A stretch of 64,000 nt of DNA from G016234445 sp964438865 (GTDB lineage: Bacteria > Chloroflexota > Dehalococcoidia > Tepidiformales > Tepidiformaceae): NCBI GenBank assembly GCA_964438865.1, contig CAYTMI010000009.1:1-64000 (forward strand). Reading direction: 5' to 3'. This document shows, piece by piece, positions 31,482 to 40,298 of the stretch. The notes beneath the pieces were generated by a model that saw only the letters and a list, made by a program, of their open reading frames with translations, made no database searches and had not been told where the DNA came from. Made by a program: the position numbers and the translations under genes. The first letter of the stretch is position 1. The number at the start of each line of letters is the position of its first letter.

Positions 31482-34400
31482 CGGCCCGCGCGGCGCGGCT
31501 TCAGGTGACCCGCCCCGGAGTGGTCGACCGTCTGCTGGCGATCCGCGTCCCGCTGACATGGGAGCTCGCGATCTACGCCGCGCTTTTCGCTGCCGCCATC
31601 GCCCTGCGCTTCTGGGACCTCGGCGCCCGTTCGATGCACCACGACGAGAGCATCCACGCGCAGTGGTCGTGGAAGCTGGCCCAGGGCGACTACAACCACA
31701 GCCCTGTGTTCCATGGGCCGTTCTACTACCACATCCAGGGCCTGGCCTTCATCCTCTTCGGCGCCACCGACTACACGGCGCGGCTCACCGCGGCGATTTT
31801 CGGTACCGGCATCGTCGCGCTTCCGCTCCTGCTCCGCCGCCGCCTGGGGCCGGTGGGGACGGCGGCCGCGGTCGCGTTGCTCGTCTTCTCACCCACCCTC
31901 GTCTTCTACAGCCGCTTCTTCCGCGAAGACATCTACATGGCGTTCTTCGTCCTCGCCATGGGGGTGGCCATCTGGCGATACGTGGAGAGCGGACGCGACC
32001 GTTGGCTCGCCGCCTTTGCGCTCAGCTTCACCGGCGCCATGCTCACGAAGGAAGGCACCTTCCTCGTCGCGGCCATCCTCCTCATCTACCTCGACCTCTA
32101 CCTGGCCTCCGACCTGGCCCGCCAAACGCTCGCCGAGCGCGACCTCGACTCCCCGCGCCGCAGGTTCGTCCTCACCGGCGCGTATGCCCCCTACGCCTGG
32201 GCGGTAGCGGCGTTCTGGCCGTTCATCGGCGGGCTCCGCAAGTCGTTCGGCTGGCGGGACGACCTCCCGCGCCAGGGGGACTTGCTGATCATCCTCGGCA
32301 CGCTGACGTTGCCCTTGCTGACACCACTCACGCGCATCTACTTCCTCGAGCCACTTGGGCTGGTCGACAAGGACATCGCCCTTGGGGACGGCAAGTTCAC
32401 CAGCCGCCTCAATTGGGACAAGAACCTCCGGTCCGGCATCACCGCTGCCGATCAGCGTGCCCTCGCCGGGCTTTTCGCGATCACCCTCAGCGCGGCCGCC
32501 TTTGTCGGGCTGCAGTGGCGGCCGAAGCTCTGGGCGATGCTGTTTGTTGGCTGCGGCGCCATCTATCTCACCCTGATGACGTCGTTCTGGACGAACATGG
32601 ACGGCCTCGTGAGCGGCCCCTGGGGCTCGCTCGACTACTGGGCGACGCAGCAGGGCGAAACCCGCGGCGACCAGCCCTGGTACTACTACTACATGGTCCT
32701 CGGGGCCTACGAGTTCCTGCCGGTCGCCATCGCGCTCGCGGGGACGTGGTGGGCAGTCGTCCGCGGCGACGCGTTCTCCCGCTACCTCGCCTTCTGGTTC
32801 TTCTCGATGCTCCTCTTGCTCTCCTGGACGTCGGAGAAGATGCCCTGGAACACCACGCATCTTTCCGTGCCCGCTTGCCTCCTTGCCGCCTGGACCGTGA
32901 GCCGGGCCTGGAGCGCCTGGTCGAACCGCCCCGAAACCTCGCGTACGCTCCCGGCGCTTGTGGGGGTGGGGGCGATAGCCGCTGGCGCGCTCGTCGTGAT
33001 CGCCTTCCTTCCCGGCGGCGGCGCCTACGATGTTGTCCGCGTGGTGGCCGGGGCCGCCGCGATCGGGGCAGTTGCCGTCGCCGCCCGCCCCTTCGGCCGA
33101 AGCGCCGTGCCGTTGTTCACGGTCGTCGCCGTCGCCGCGGCGCTGGCCGTGTTCTCGTTCCGGGCGATGTTCATGGCGGCCTACGAGCGCGGCGACATCC
33201 CGAAGGACATGCTTGTCTACACCCAGAGTTCCCCCGACATCGCGCGCATCGCCGACGAAATCGACGCGCTCGCTGCTGCCACCGGGAGGGGTTTCGACCT
33301 TCCCATCGCTGTCGATTCGACTGACTCATTCTCGTGGCCGTGGGCGTGGTACCTGCGCGACTACCGGGCCGTGAGCTACATGGAGTTCAGCGCCGGGCCC
33401 CCGGCCGGCGACTACCCCGTGCTCCTGGTCAACGCTGCGAACGTCAACAAGGTCAACGACTTCCTCGCCTCCCAGGGCGGGGGACTCTACGGCGCCCCGG
33501 TCCGCTACCCCCACCGCTGGTGGTTCGACGAGACCTACAAGCAGGCGCTCGATACTGGCAGCGGGGCTTGCACGACGAAGACCGGCAACTGCGGGCCCAC
33601 CAACCCGGAGACATGGAAGATCATCGCCGAGGGCGTCTTCGGCGGAAAGTGGCTCGACACCTGGTTCTCCTACTGGCGTGACCACGACCCTGACAAGCTC
33701 GCTGGCGCGGCCGGGGACCGTTCCTGCAACAGTTGCGGCTCCGTCGACGCGTTCGCGTTCTTCCCCGCCACCTTCGATCTGGCGAGCGGGAAACTTTCGC
33801 TGCGGCCCATAGAACCACCGAAACCGACGGCGGACAGCGAAGGGCGGCCGATGTTCGGCGGACTGGGCGCCCAGCCCGGGCAGTTCTTCTCGCCTGTAGA
33901 CATCGAACTCGACGCCGCGGGAAACCTCTACGTCATCGACCGGGCGACGAAGCGGCTCCAGAAGTTCGACGCGGCGGGCAACTTCATCACGGCCATCGAC
34001 ATCCGCTCGGCGCCCCAGGAAGGGAGCGAGCCCTGGGGCCTCGCCATCGCCCCCGACGGCACGATCGTCGTCGCCGACACCTTTGGCCATCGAATCCGCG
34101 TCTTCGACAAGGACCTGAAGCCGCTGCTCAGCTTCGGGCAGCCGGCCGACCTTTCGAAGGGCGCTCCCGGGCCGCTTGACTTCTTCGGCCCCCGCGACGC
34201 CGTCGTCGACGCAAAGGGCCAACTCTGGGTGACCGACACGGGCAACCATCGCATCCTCGTCTTCACGCTGAAGGGCGAACCGCTCTTCACGGTCGGCAAG
34301 AAAGGCTCCGGGCCGGGCGAGTTTCAGGAGCCCGTGGGGCTCGCCATCGCCGATGACGGCACCATCTACGTCGCCGACATGTACAACGCCCGCGTGGTCA

Positions 34401-34687
34401 TCCTGAAGCCCGACGGAGGCTATTCCGGGGAGTTCAGGGTCGCTGGCTGGGGCGGCCAGGGCGTCGAGGACAAGCCTTACCTGGAAGCGTTGCCGGGCGG
34501 GCGGGTGGCCCTCGGTCTTCCGGGCCAGAACCAGGTGCGGGTGTACGACCGGACCGGGGGGGTGATTGCCAGCCTCACGGCCGCGGAGCCGTTAAGCCGG
34601 CCTTACGGGATTGCGTCGACGGCCGATGGTAAGCTGTGGGTCGTGGAGGGCGGCAGCGGCCGGGTACGCCTCTTCGCCATCCCATAA
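31478..34687 (+). CDS. Agl23-like (TIGR03663) membrane protein fused to an NHL beta-propeller
   Basis: Predicted 1069 residues. The N-terminal 600 residues are a TIGR03663-type GT-C membrane domain: FWDLGARSMHHDESIHAQWS in the first external loop, SPTLVFYSRFFREDIYMAFF, and WTSEKMPWNTTHL. After an external linker that includes four Cys, residues about 790-1069 contain repeats of the NHL type (GNLYVIDRATKRLQKF, GTIVVADTFGHRIRVF, GQLWVTDTGNHRILVF, GTIYVADMYNARVVIL and later ones), forming a propeller outside the membrane. The haloarchaeal relative is described as flippase-associated in N-glycan assembly. The fused propeller may bind substrate or a partner. ATGA overlap with the upstream gene. 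Confidence 0.85.
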   Translation: MTARAARLQVTRPGVVDRLLAIRVPLTWELAIYAALFAAAIALRFWDLGARSMHHDESIHAQWSWKLAQGDYNHSPVFHGPFYYHIQGLAFILFGATDYTARLTAAIFGTGIVALPLLLRRRLGPVGTAAAVALLVFSPTLVFYSRFFREDIYMAFFVLAMGVAIWRYVESGRDRWLAAFALSFTGAMLTKEGTFLVAAILLIYLDLYLASDLARQTLAERDLDSPRRRFVLTGAYAPYAWAVAAFWPFIGGLRKSFGWRDDLPRQGDLLIILGTLTLPLLTPLTRIYFLEPLGLVDKDIALGDGKFTSRLNWDKNLRSGITAADQRALAGLFAITLSAAAFVGLQWRPKLWAMLFVGCGAIYLTLMTSFWTNMDGLVSGPWGSLDYWATQQGETRGDQPWYYYYMVLGAYEFLPVAIALAGTWWAVVRGDAFSRYLAFWFFSMLLLLSWTSEKMPWNTTHLSVPACLLAAWTVSRAWSAWSNRPETSRTLPALVGVGAIAAGALVVIAFLPGGGAYDVVRVVAGAAAIGAVAVAARPFGRSAVPLFTVVAVAAALAVFSFRAMFMAAYERGDIPKDMLVYTQSSPDIARIADEIDALAAATGRGFDLPIAVDSTDSFSWPWAWYLRDYRAVSYMEFSAGPPAGDYPVLLVNAANVNKVNDFLASQGGGLYGAPVRYPHRWWFDETYKQALDTGSGACTTKTGNCGPTNPETWKIIAEGVFGGKWLDTWFSYWRDHDPDKLAGAAGDRSCNSCGSVDAFAFFPATFDLASGKLSLRPIEPPKPTADSEGRPMFGGLGAQPGQFFSPVDIELDAAGNLYVIDRATKRLQKFDAAGNFITAIDIRSAPQEGSEPWGLAIAPDGTIVVADTFGHRIRVFDKDLKPLLSFGQPADLSKGAPGPLDFFGPRDAVVDAKGQLWVTDTGNHRILVFTLKGEPLFTVGKKGSGPGEFQEPVGLAIADDGTIYVADMYNARVVILKPDGGYSGEFRVAGWGGQGVEDKPYLEALPGGRVALGLPGQNQVRVYDRTGGVIASLTAAEPLSRPYGIASTADGKLWVVEGGSGRVRLFAIP

Positions 34688-34709
34688 CCAACCGGGAGCA
34701 CCCTTCCTT

Positions 34710-35711
34710 TTGCTCCGTTCTCTTCGCTTCTGGGCCGGCGTTGCCATCAGTGCCCTCTTTATCTACCTCTTCTTCCGTGCCACCGATGCTGGTGAGATTG
34801 GCGACGCGCTGCAGGCGGCCAACTACTGGTACATGGTCCCGGCCGTCGGCGTGCTCGGCGTCGCAATCATGGTTCGCTGTTACCGCTGGTCCCTGCTCAT
34901 GCGCCCCGTCGCGCCGATGAGCCCCTGGCGGCTGTTCCCCTACGCCATCATTGGCTACATGGCGAACAACCTTCTCCCTGCCCGCGCCGGCGAGGTCGTC
35001 CGCGCCTACGTCCTCGGCGACCGGGAGAAGGTCTCGCGCATGGGCACCTTTGGCACGATCGCCGTCGAGCGCCTCTTCGATGGCTCCGTCCTCGTCCTCA
35101 TGCTCCTCATCTCCGGCTCCATCGTCGGTTTCGAAGACCCGAAGCTCCGCACCATCGCCATCGCATCGAGCGTGCTTTTCATCGCCGCGGTTGCGGCGTT
35201 CTACATCCTTACCCTCTCCGAGGCGCGGGCCAAACGGGTCATTCACTACCTTCTGCGCGTCCTCCCCGACCGCTTCGAACCCCGCGCCGAACACATCGCC
35301 GACCAGCTCGTCCTCTCCTTGCGTTCGGTCCATGACCCGCGCTCGTTGTTCCTCGTCGTCCTCCTCAGCGGTGTCGCCTGGACAGTGGAGGCGTCGGCGT
35401 ACATGGTCATCGGCGCCGGGTTCGACCTCGGCGTCGGTTTCGGCCAATACACCCTGCTGCTCTCCGCGGCGAACCTGGCGATCATCATCCCCACCTTCTT
35501 CGGGGGCACGGGCCCCTTCGAATGGGCGGCGAAGCTTGTCCTCGTGGGCGCCGGTGTCCCGGACAGTCTGGCGAGCGCCTATTCCGTCGTTGCGCACGCG
35601 GTCATCTTCGTCCCGACAACGATCGTGGGTCTCGTGCTGCTCTGGAGCTTCGGGGTGTCGTTCGGGCGGATCACCAACGTCTCCGTCGAAGAGGATGCGA
35701 CACTCCCGTGA
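34710..35711 (+). CDS. Flippase-like / lysylphosphatidylglycerol synthase transmembrane-region protein
   Basis: Predicted 333-residue membrane protein of the UPF0104 (AglD/LPG synthase TM region) family. Markers are AIMVRCYRWSLLMRP, YMANNLLPARAGEVVRAYVLG and the later segment FGGTGPFEWAAK. Members act as lipid or lipid-linked sugar translocases or as part of such enzymes. The TTG at 34710 was chosen because the family begins at the LRFW helix and GGGAG lies upstream, although the spacing is long. It starts 22 nt after the Agl23-like gene and overlaps the next gene by four bases. Confidence 0.82.
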   Translation: MLRSLRFWAGVAISALFIYLFFRATDAGEIGDALQAANYWYMVPAVGVLGVAIMVRCYRWSLLMRPVAPMSPWRLFPYAIIGYMANNLLPARAGEVVRAYVLGDREKVSRMGTFGTIAVERLFDGSVLVLMLLISGSIVGFEDPKLRTIAIASSVLFIAAVAAFYILTLSEARAKRVIHYLLRVLPDRFEPRAEHIADQLVLSLRSVHDPRSLFLVVLLSGVAWTVEASAYMVIGAGFDLGVGFGQYTLLLSAANLAIIIPTFFGGTGPFEWAAKLVLVGAGVPDSLASAYSVVAHAVIFVPTTIVGLVLLWSFGVSFGRITNVSVEEDATLP

Positions 35712-37042
35712 ACGTCGGCATCGTTGGCGCCGGCGTTGGCGGGTTGGCCGCCGCGAAGGTACTGCAGGAGCGGGGCCACCAGGTGACGATCTTCGAAGCC
35801 CGGGATGGAGTCGGCGGCCAGGTGGTGACGTTCGAAGTCGGCGGCGAGAAGCTGGAATGCTTCTACCACCACATCTTTACGAACGACACCGCCGTCGTCC
35901 GCTACATCGAAGAGCTTGGCCTTGGCGACCGCTTGCAGTGGATTGAGTCGAAGGTGGCGTTTCTTCGCGGCGGCAAGATGTACCCCTTCGTCACGCCGCT
36001 GGACCTGCTGCGCTACAAGCCGGCGCCGCTCATCGGGCGGATTCGCCTCGGCCTCGCCGCGGTCTGGCTTCGCCGCCAGAAGGACTGGCGAAAGTACGAA
36101 GACGTCACCGCCCGCCAGTGGATGGAGCGCGCCGTTGGGAAGAAGGCGTTCGCTGCCGTCTGGGGCCCGCTCCTCCGGGGCAAGTTCGCCGACCAGGCCG
36201 ACCACGTGGGCATGACCTGGCTCTGGGGGAAGGTCTACCTCCGGTTCGCGTCCCGGAAAGGCGCCACCGGCTCGCGGGAGCAACTGGGCTACCTCCAGGG
36301 GTCCTTCGAAGGCTACATCGACCGCCTCGCCCAGAAAGTGCGCGACAACGGTGGCGAGATCCACCTCTCCTGCCCGGTCGAGGAAGTCGTCGTTGAGGAC
36401 GGCGCCGTGCTCGGGATCCGGGTGAAGGGCGAACTCCGGGAATTCGACCAGGTGCTCATGACCACCCCGAACAGCATCACAATGCAGATTGCGCCGTCCC
36501 TCCCGGAGGACTACAGCCACATTCTCAAGCGGGTCCGCTACCAGTGGGCCACCTGCCTCATCCTCGCCCTCGATCGCCAGCTGAGCCCCTTCTACTGGCT
36601 CAACATCGGCGACCCGCTGCCATTCGTCGCCTGCGTCGAACACACGAACTTCCTCCCCCCGGAACGGTACGGGGGGAACCACGTGGTCTACCTCTCGAAC
36701 TACGTGCCGCCGGGCCACCCGGTGCTGGAAATGGACGCGGATGCGGTGCTCGCCAGTTACCTGGAGGGGATCCGCGCGATCAACCCGGCCTTCGACCCGT
36801 CCTGGGTCCGCCAGAAGTGGCTCTTCAAGGACCCGGGCGGCCAGCCGGTCATCACCACCAACTATTCGCTCCAGGTGCCGGAGATGCGGACCGGGGTGAG
36901 CGGGCTGTACCTGGCGAACACTACCCAGGTCTACCCCGAGGACCGGGGCCAGAACTACAGCCTGCTCCTCGGCGAAAAGGTGGCGGGGCTCATGGACGAC
37001 GACTGGCGGGCAGTCTCAGCCGCCGCGGGTGCGCGCATATAG
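35708..37042 (+). CDS. FAD-dependent amine oxidase/protoporphyrinogen oxidase-like protein
   Basis: Predicted 444 residues. The N-terminal dinucleotide motif GIVGAGVGGLAAAKVLQERGHQV continues to FEARDGVGGQ, and a C-terminal FAD segment GLYLANTTQVYPEDRGQNYS closes the fold. This matches the flavin amine oxidase, UDP-galactopyranose mutase and phytoene desaturase superfamily. Members linked to polysaccharide genes act on sugars or polyprenols. Start GTG overlaps the flippase-like stop (GTGA), making it the last gene of the membrane operon. The specific substrate is unknown. Confidence 0.82.
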   Translation: MNVGIVGAGVGGLAAAKVLQERGHQVTIFEARDGVGGQVVTFEVGGEKLECFYHHIFTNDTAVVRYIEELGLGDRLQWIESKVAFLRGGKMYPFVTPLDLLRYKPAPLIGRIRLGLAAVWLRRQKDWRKYEDVTARQWMERAVGKKAFAAVWGPLLRGKFADQADHVGMTWLWGKVYLRFASRKGATGSREQLGYLQGSFEGYIDRLAQKVRDNGGEIHLSCPVEEVVVEDGAVLGIRVKGELREFDQVLMTTPNSITMQIAPSLPEDYSHILKRVRYQWATCLILALDRQLSPFYWLNIGDPLPFVACVEHTNFLPPERYGGNHVVYLSNYVPPGHPVLEMDADAVLASYLEGIRAINPAFDPSWVRQKWLFKDPGGQPVITTNYSLQVPEMRTGVSGLYLANTTQVYPEDRGQNYSLLLGEKVAGLMDDDWRAVSAAAGARI

Positions 37043-37056
37043 GCCCCCTCCCGAGT

Positions 37057-37062
37057 TATAGT
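37057..37062 (+). promoter_or_regulatory. -10 box (TATAGT) of the diaphorase operon
   Basis: TATAGT after the stop of the membrane operon. Transcription would begin near 37069, leaving a short leader that carries GGGGAGCGGG before the ATG at 37094. Confidence 0.55.
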
Positions 37063-37093
37063 AGTGCCCGATTTCACAAGCCGGGGAGCGGGC

Positions 37094-37564
37094 ATGCAGC
37101 CTGAGCCAACACTCGAAGAACTGCGCGGTCTTGTCGCCGATTTCCAGCCGGGACGGGGTCACGTCATGCCCGCCCTCCACCGCGTACAGGACCGCTACGG
37201 GTACATTTCCCGGGCCGCTATCGACGTGGTCGCCCGCCAGCTGAACACCACTCCCGCGCTCGTCTACGGGACGGTCTCCTTCTACGACGACTTCCGCACC
37301 CACCCGCGCCCGGAAACCGAGATCGCGTGGTGCAGCGGGCCCGCCTGCCGGCTGCGCGGCGGCGACCGGATCCGCGAGGCCATCCAGCAGACGCTCGAAC
37401 TCCCGCTCGGCGGCGAAAGCGACGACCACCGCTACGGGCTGCACGTGGGCCAGTGCAACGGGACCTGCAGCGAAGCCCCACAGGTGTGGGTCAACGGCGA
37501 AGTCGTTGGGAACCTGAGTGTTTCCGCGGCCATCCGCCTGGCCCGCGAGGTGAAGGGCGAATGA
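37094..37564 (+). CDS. NuoE-like [2Fe-2S] subunit of an NADH-oxidising module
   Basis: Predicted 156 residues. It has the helical start and thioredoxin-like fold of the NADH dehydrogenase 24-kDa subunit: VMPALHRVQDRYGYIS, then a cluster site of WCSGPACR (C-x4-C) and GQCNGTCSEAP (C-x3-C). All four ligands are present. The ATG at 37094 follows GGGGAGCGGG. It overlaps the NuoF-like gene by four bases. No other complex I genes are near, so it probably forms a soluble diaphorase for a hydrogenase, formate dehydrogenase or bifurcating enzyme encoded elsewhere. Confidence 0.88.
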   Translation: MQPEPTLEELRGLVADFQPGRGHVMPALHRVQDRYGYISRAAIDVVARQLNTTPALVYGTVSFYDDFRTHPRPETEIAWCSGPACRLRGGDRIREAIQQTLELPLGGESDDHRYGLHVGQCNGTCSEAPQVWVNGEVVGNLSVSAAIRLAREVKGE

Positions 37565-39459
37565 CGAACGCGAAGCTCCAGGCAATCATCGACACGGCGA
37601 AGCGCGACTGGGCGGCCTACCAGTCGGACGGCCGCCAGCACGTCCGCATCTGCATCGACACGTCCTCGCTCGCCCGCGGCGGCCAGGCCACGCTCGATGC
37701 ATTCCGGGCGGCTGTGGCGGCCCGCGGCCTCAACGTCGACATCGGCGTGGGCGGCTCCTGGGGATTCTCCTGGATGGAGCCGACGCTGACCGTCCGGACA
37801 GCCGCCGGCACGCGCACCGTCCTCTACGCGAACGTGACGGCCGATCGGGTGGACGAATTCGTCGACCGCGTGCTCGTTGCCGGGGGCGACATGCCCGAAC
37901 TCGCGCTCGGCGTGGTGGAGGGCACCTCCACCGCGGACGTGCCATTGCTGAGCGAGCACCCGTTCATGCAGGGCCAGGTCCGGCGGCTGATGGCGAACAT
38001 CGGCGTCATCGACCCCGAGAACATCGACCACTACATCGCACTCGGCGGCTACGAAGGCTTCGGCAAAGCCCTGGAGATGGACGCGGAAGCGATCGTGAAG
38101 GAGGTCGTCGACAGCGGCCTCGGGGGCCGCGCCGGCGGTGGTTTCCCTGCTGGGCGGAAATGGGACTTCCTGCGCAGTGCCACGGCCGAACCGCGCTACC
38201 TGGTCTGCAACGCCGACGAAGGCGACCCGGGGGCATGGGTGAACCGCGTCCTGATGGAAGGCGACCCCCAGCTGATCGTCGAAGGCATGCTCATCGCCGC
38301 GCTGGCGGCCCACGCCCGCGAAGGCTACATCTACATTCGCTACGAATACCCCCTCGCCTTCGCCCGGATGAAGACGGCGGTCGATCAGGCCTACGCGAAA
38401 GGCCTCCTTGGTGCCGGCATCCTGGGAAGCGGTCTGGACTTCGACCTTATCGTCTTCCGTGGCGCGGGATCTTACGTCTGCGGCGAAGAAACCGGCCTGA
38501 TCAACTCGATTGACGGCTACCGGGGGATGCCCCGGATCAAGCCGCCCTTCCCCGCCCAGGCGGGGCTCTGGAACAAGCCCACGAACGTGAACAACGTCGA
38601 GTCCTACGCGAACGCGCCGCTCATCCTCCGCAACGGGGCCGAGTGGTGGAGCACTGTCAGCACGGCCAAGGAGAAGGGGACCAAGATGTTCTCGTTTTCC
38701 GGGAACGTGAACTGGCAGGGCTGCGTCGAGATCGTCTTCGGCCCAACCGTGCGGGAAGCCCTTGAGCAGTACGCCGGGGGCATGAAGGACGGCAAGCGCT
38801 GCAAAGGGTTCCAGCCCGGCGGCCCGCTTTCGGGCGTGGTCAACGGCGACGAACTGGACCTCACCCTCACCCTCGACCCCTACCGCGAACGCGGGCTCTT
38901 CCTCGGCGGCGGCGGCATCGTCTTCTTCGACGAAAGCGCCTGCATCGTGGACTTGTGCACCTACTTCCTCGGGTTCTGCGAAGCAGAGTCGTGCGGACGC
39001 TGCACCACCTGCCACGGAGGTACCCAGCGGGCCGTGGAAATCCTGCGGCGCATCTCCCTCGGGGGTGGCCACGCCGCCGACATCGACAACTTCCTGCAGC
39101 TCGTCAAGACGCTCGTCTGGTCGAACTGCTTCCACGGCCAGTTCGCGATGACAACCGTCAAGACCGCCCTCAAGGCGTTCGAAAGCGAGTGGACCGAGCA
39201 CATCGTCGAAAAGCGCTGCCGCGCCGGCGTCTGTGCGGGGCTGATCGAATACCGGGTCTGCGCGCAATCGGACGCGGCCCTGCCGGAAGCGCGCGACATC
39301 TGTCCGACGGCCGCGTTCGTGGAAGAGGGGGGCCAGTGGCGGATCGACGACGGACTCTGCGTCCGCTGCGGGGCCTGCCGCGAAGTGGCGCCGAACGCTA
39401 TCGAAGTCCGCGACCGGCTCGCCGTACCGGTCGCTGCCGGGGCGGCCGCGGGAGCTTGA
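37561..39459 (+). CDS. NuoF/HoxF-like NADH-binding subunit with degenerate accessory cluster domains
   Basis: Predicted 632 residues. The central NuoF core is complete: GLGGRAGGGFPAGRKWDF (NADH/FMN site), YLVCNADEGDPGAW, SYVCGEETGLINSIDG, and the cluster motif ESCGRCTTCHGGTQR with a further Cys later (VWSNCFHG). The N-terminal thioredoxin-like domain (residues about 20-125) has RICIDTSSLARGG where HoxF-type proteins bind [2Fe-2S]; the second Cys is gone. The C-terminal ferredoxin-like part keeps DGLCVRCGACREVAPNAIE but the usual fourth Cys is Ala and the first cluster set is incomplete (ICPTAAF only). At most one [4Fe-4S] cluster seems possible there. Start overlaps the NuoE stop (ATGA). Confidence 0.88.
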   Translation: MTNAKLQAIIDTAKRDWAAYQSDGRQHVRICIDTSSLARGGQATLDAFRAAVAARGLNVDIGVGGSWGFSWMEPTLTVRTAAGTRTVLYANVTADRVDEFVDRVLVAGGDMPELALGVVEGTSTADVPLLSEHPFMQGQVRRLMANIGVIDPENIDHYIALGGYEGFGKALEMDAEAIVKEVVDSGLGGRAGGGFPAGRKWDFLRSATAEPRYLVCNADEGDPGAWVNRVLMEGDPQLIVEGMLIAALAAHAREGYIYIRYEYPLAFARMKTAVDQAYAKGLLGAGILGSGLDFDLIVFRGAGSYVCGEETGLINSIDGYRGMPRIKPPFPAQAGLWNKPTNVNNVESYANAPLILRNGAEWWSTVSTAKEKGTKMFSFSGNVNWQGCVEIVFGPTVREALEQYAGGMKDGKRCKGFQPGGPLSGVVNGDELDLTLTLDPYRERGLFLGGGGIVFFDESACIVDLCTYFLGFCEAESCGRCTTCHGGTQRAVEILRRISLGGGHAADIDNFLQLVKTLVWSNCFHGQFAMTTVKTALKAFESEWTEHIVEKRCRAGVCAGLIEYRVCAQSDAALPEARDICPTAAFVEEGGQWRIDDGLCVRCGACREVAPNAIEVRDRLAVPVAAGAAAGA

Positions 39460-39521
39460 CACCGCGCTCATGAAGGTGCGACCGAGGGGTGAACCGTGGG
39501 GCCTGGGAGCACCACGCGTGG

Positions 39522-39527
39522 TAAAAT
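39522..39527 (+). promoter_or_regulatory. -10 box (TAAAAT) of leaderless nucleotidyltransferase transcript
   Basis: TAAAAT, AAGCGG, ATG: exactly six bases between box and start codon and no ribosome-binding site, so the mRNA is predicted to begin at the ATG. Confidence 0.65.
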
Positions 39528-39533
39528 AAGCGG

Positions 39534-40202
39534 ATGAAGGCAAAGACGCTCCCCGCGCCCGCCCTTCCCAATCTGCCGATTCCCGAGATCCTCGCCGAGG
39601 CCAGGATGGGAGACCTTCGGACGCTGGCCGAGGAGTCCTTCGACTACGCTTCCCTCCCCGCATCAGTCGACGCACTTTTCGACCTGCTGGAGCAACGCGC
39701 GGTCCCATATCTCCTGGTCGGCGGACTCGCGGTGCTCTACTACGTCGGCGGACGCAACACCCGTGACATCGACCTCTTGATGCCATCCCGCTGGCTCACC
39801 CAGATACCGGAAATCGAGATCACCGAGCGGAACGCCGACTTCGCCCGGGGCACGTTCCGCGGAGTCGTGGTTGATGTCCTCTTCACCCGAAACAAGCTGT
39901 TTGACGCAGTAAGTCGCAGATTCTCGACCACCCTTCGCTCCGGGAGTCGCACAATTCCTTGCGCCACTCCCGAGGGGCTGCTGCTGATGAAGCTCTACGC
40001 CCTCCCATCGTTGTACCGCCAGGGCCGGCTCGCCCGCGTCCGTGTGTACCGCGGCGACATCGGCGCGCTCCTCGACAGGTACGAACCCGATGCGGATCAG
40101 CTCTTCGCGCAGTTGGCGCCGCACGTCCTTGCCTCGGACCTGCGCGAGATCCGGACCATCGTCGAGGAGATCCGCCTTGAGGCCAGGCACTTCCAGGAAT
40201 AG
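39534..40202 (+). CDS. Nucleotidyltransferase-fold protein (AbiEii/MNT-like)
   Basis: Predicted 222 residues. The central segment PYLLVGGLAVLYYVGGRNTRDIDLLM contains the GG and R-x-T-x-D-I-D pattern of nucleotidyltransferase-fold proteins such as AbiEii toxins and substrate-specific MNTs. VVVDVLFTRNKLF supplies a further acidic strand, and IPCATPEGLLLMKLYAL fits the helix after the active site. No antitoxin-like gene (AbiEi) accompanies it, so an abortive-infection role should not be assumed. It is a single gene between the diaphorase and mutS, with its own leaderless promoter. Confidence 0.7.
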   Translation: MKAKTLPAPALPNLPIPEILAEARMGDLRTLAEESFDYASLPASVDALFDLLEQRAVPYLLVGGLAVLYYVGGRNTRDIDLLMPSRWLTQIPEIEITERNADFARGTFRGVVVDVLFTRNKLFDAVSRRFSTTLRSGSRTIPCATPEGLLLMKLYALPSLYRQGRLARVRVYRGDIGALLDRYEPDADQLFAQLAPHVLASDLREIRTIVEEIRLEARHFQE

Positions 40203-40259
40203 CCTCCGACGGTTCTTGCCCAAGATCATGAATCCCCCGCACATCCGTTCGGATCAGGG

Positions 40260-40265
40260 TAGAAT
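40260..40265 (+). promoter_or_regulatory. Candidate -10 box (TAGAAT) of mutS-mutL
   Basis: GGTAGAAT, the same extended -10 pattern as at 15702 and 58509. Transcription would begin near 40272, giving a short leader with CCGGAG before the GTG at 40299. Confidence 0.5.
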
Positions 40266-40298
40266 GGCCTATCTCCCGCCCCACCCGGAGCGCCTTGC

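Noticed and set aside
39534..40202. Abortive-infection toxin-antitoxin system
   Set aside because: Only the nucleotidyltransferase is present; no adjacent antitoxin-like gene or phage-related context.
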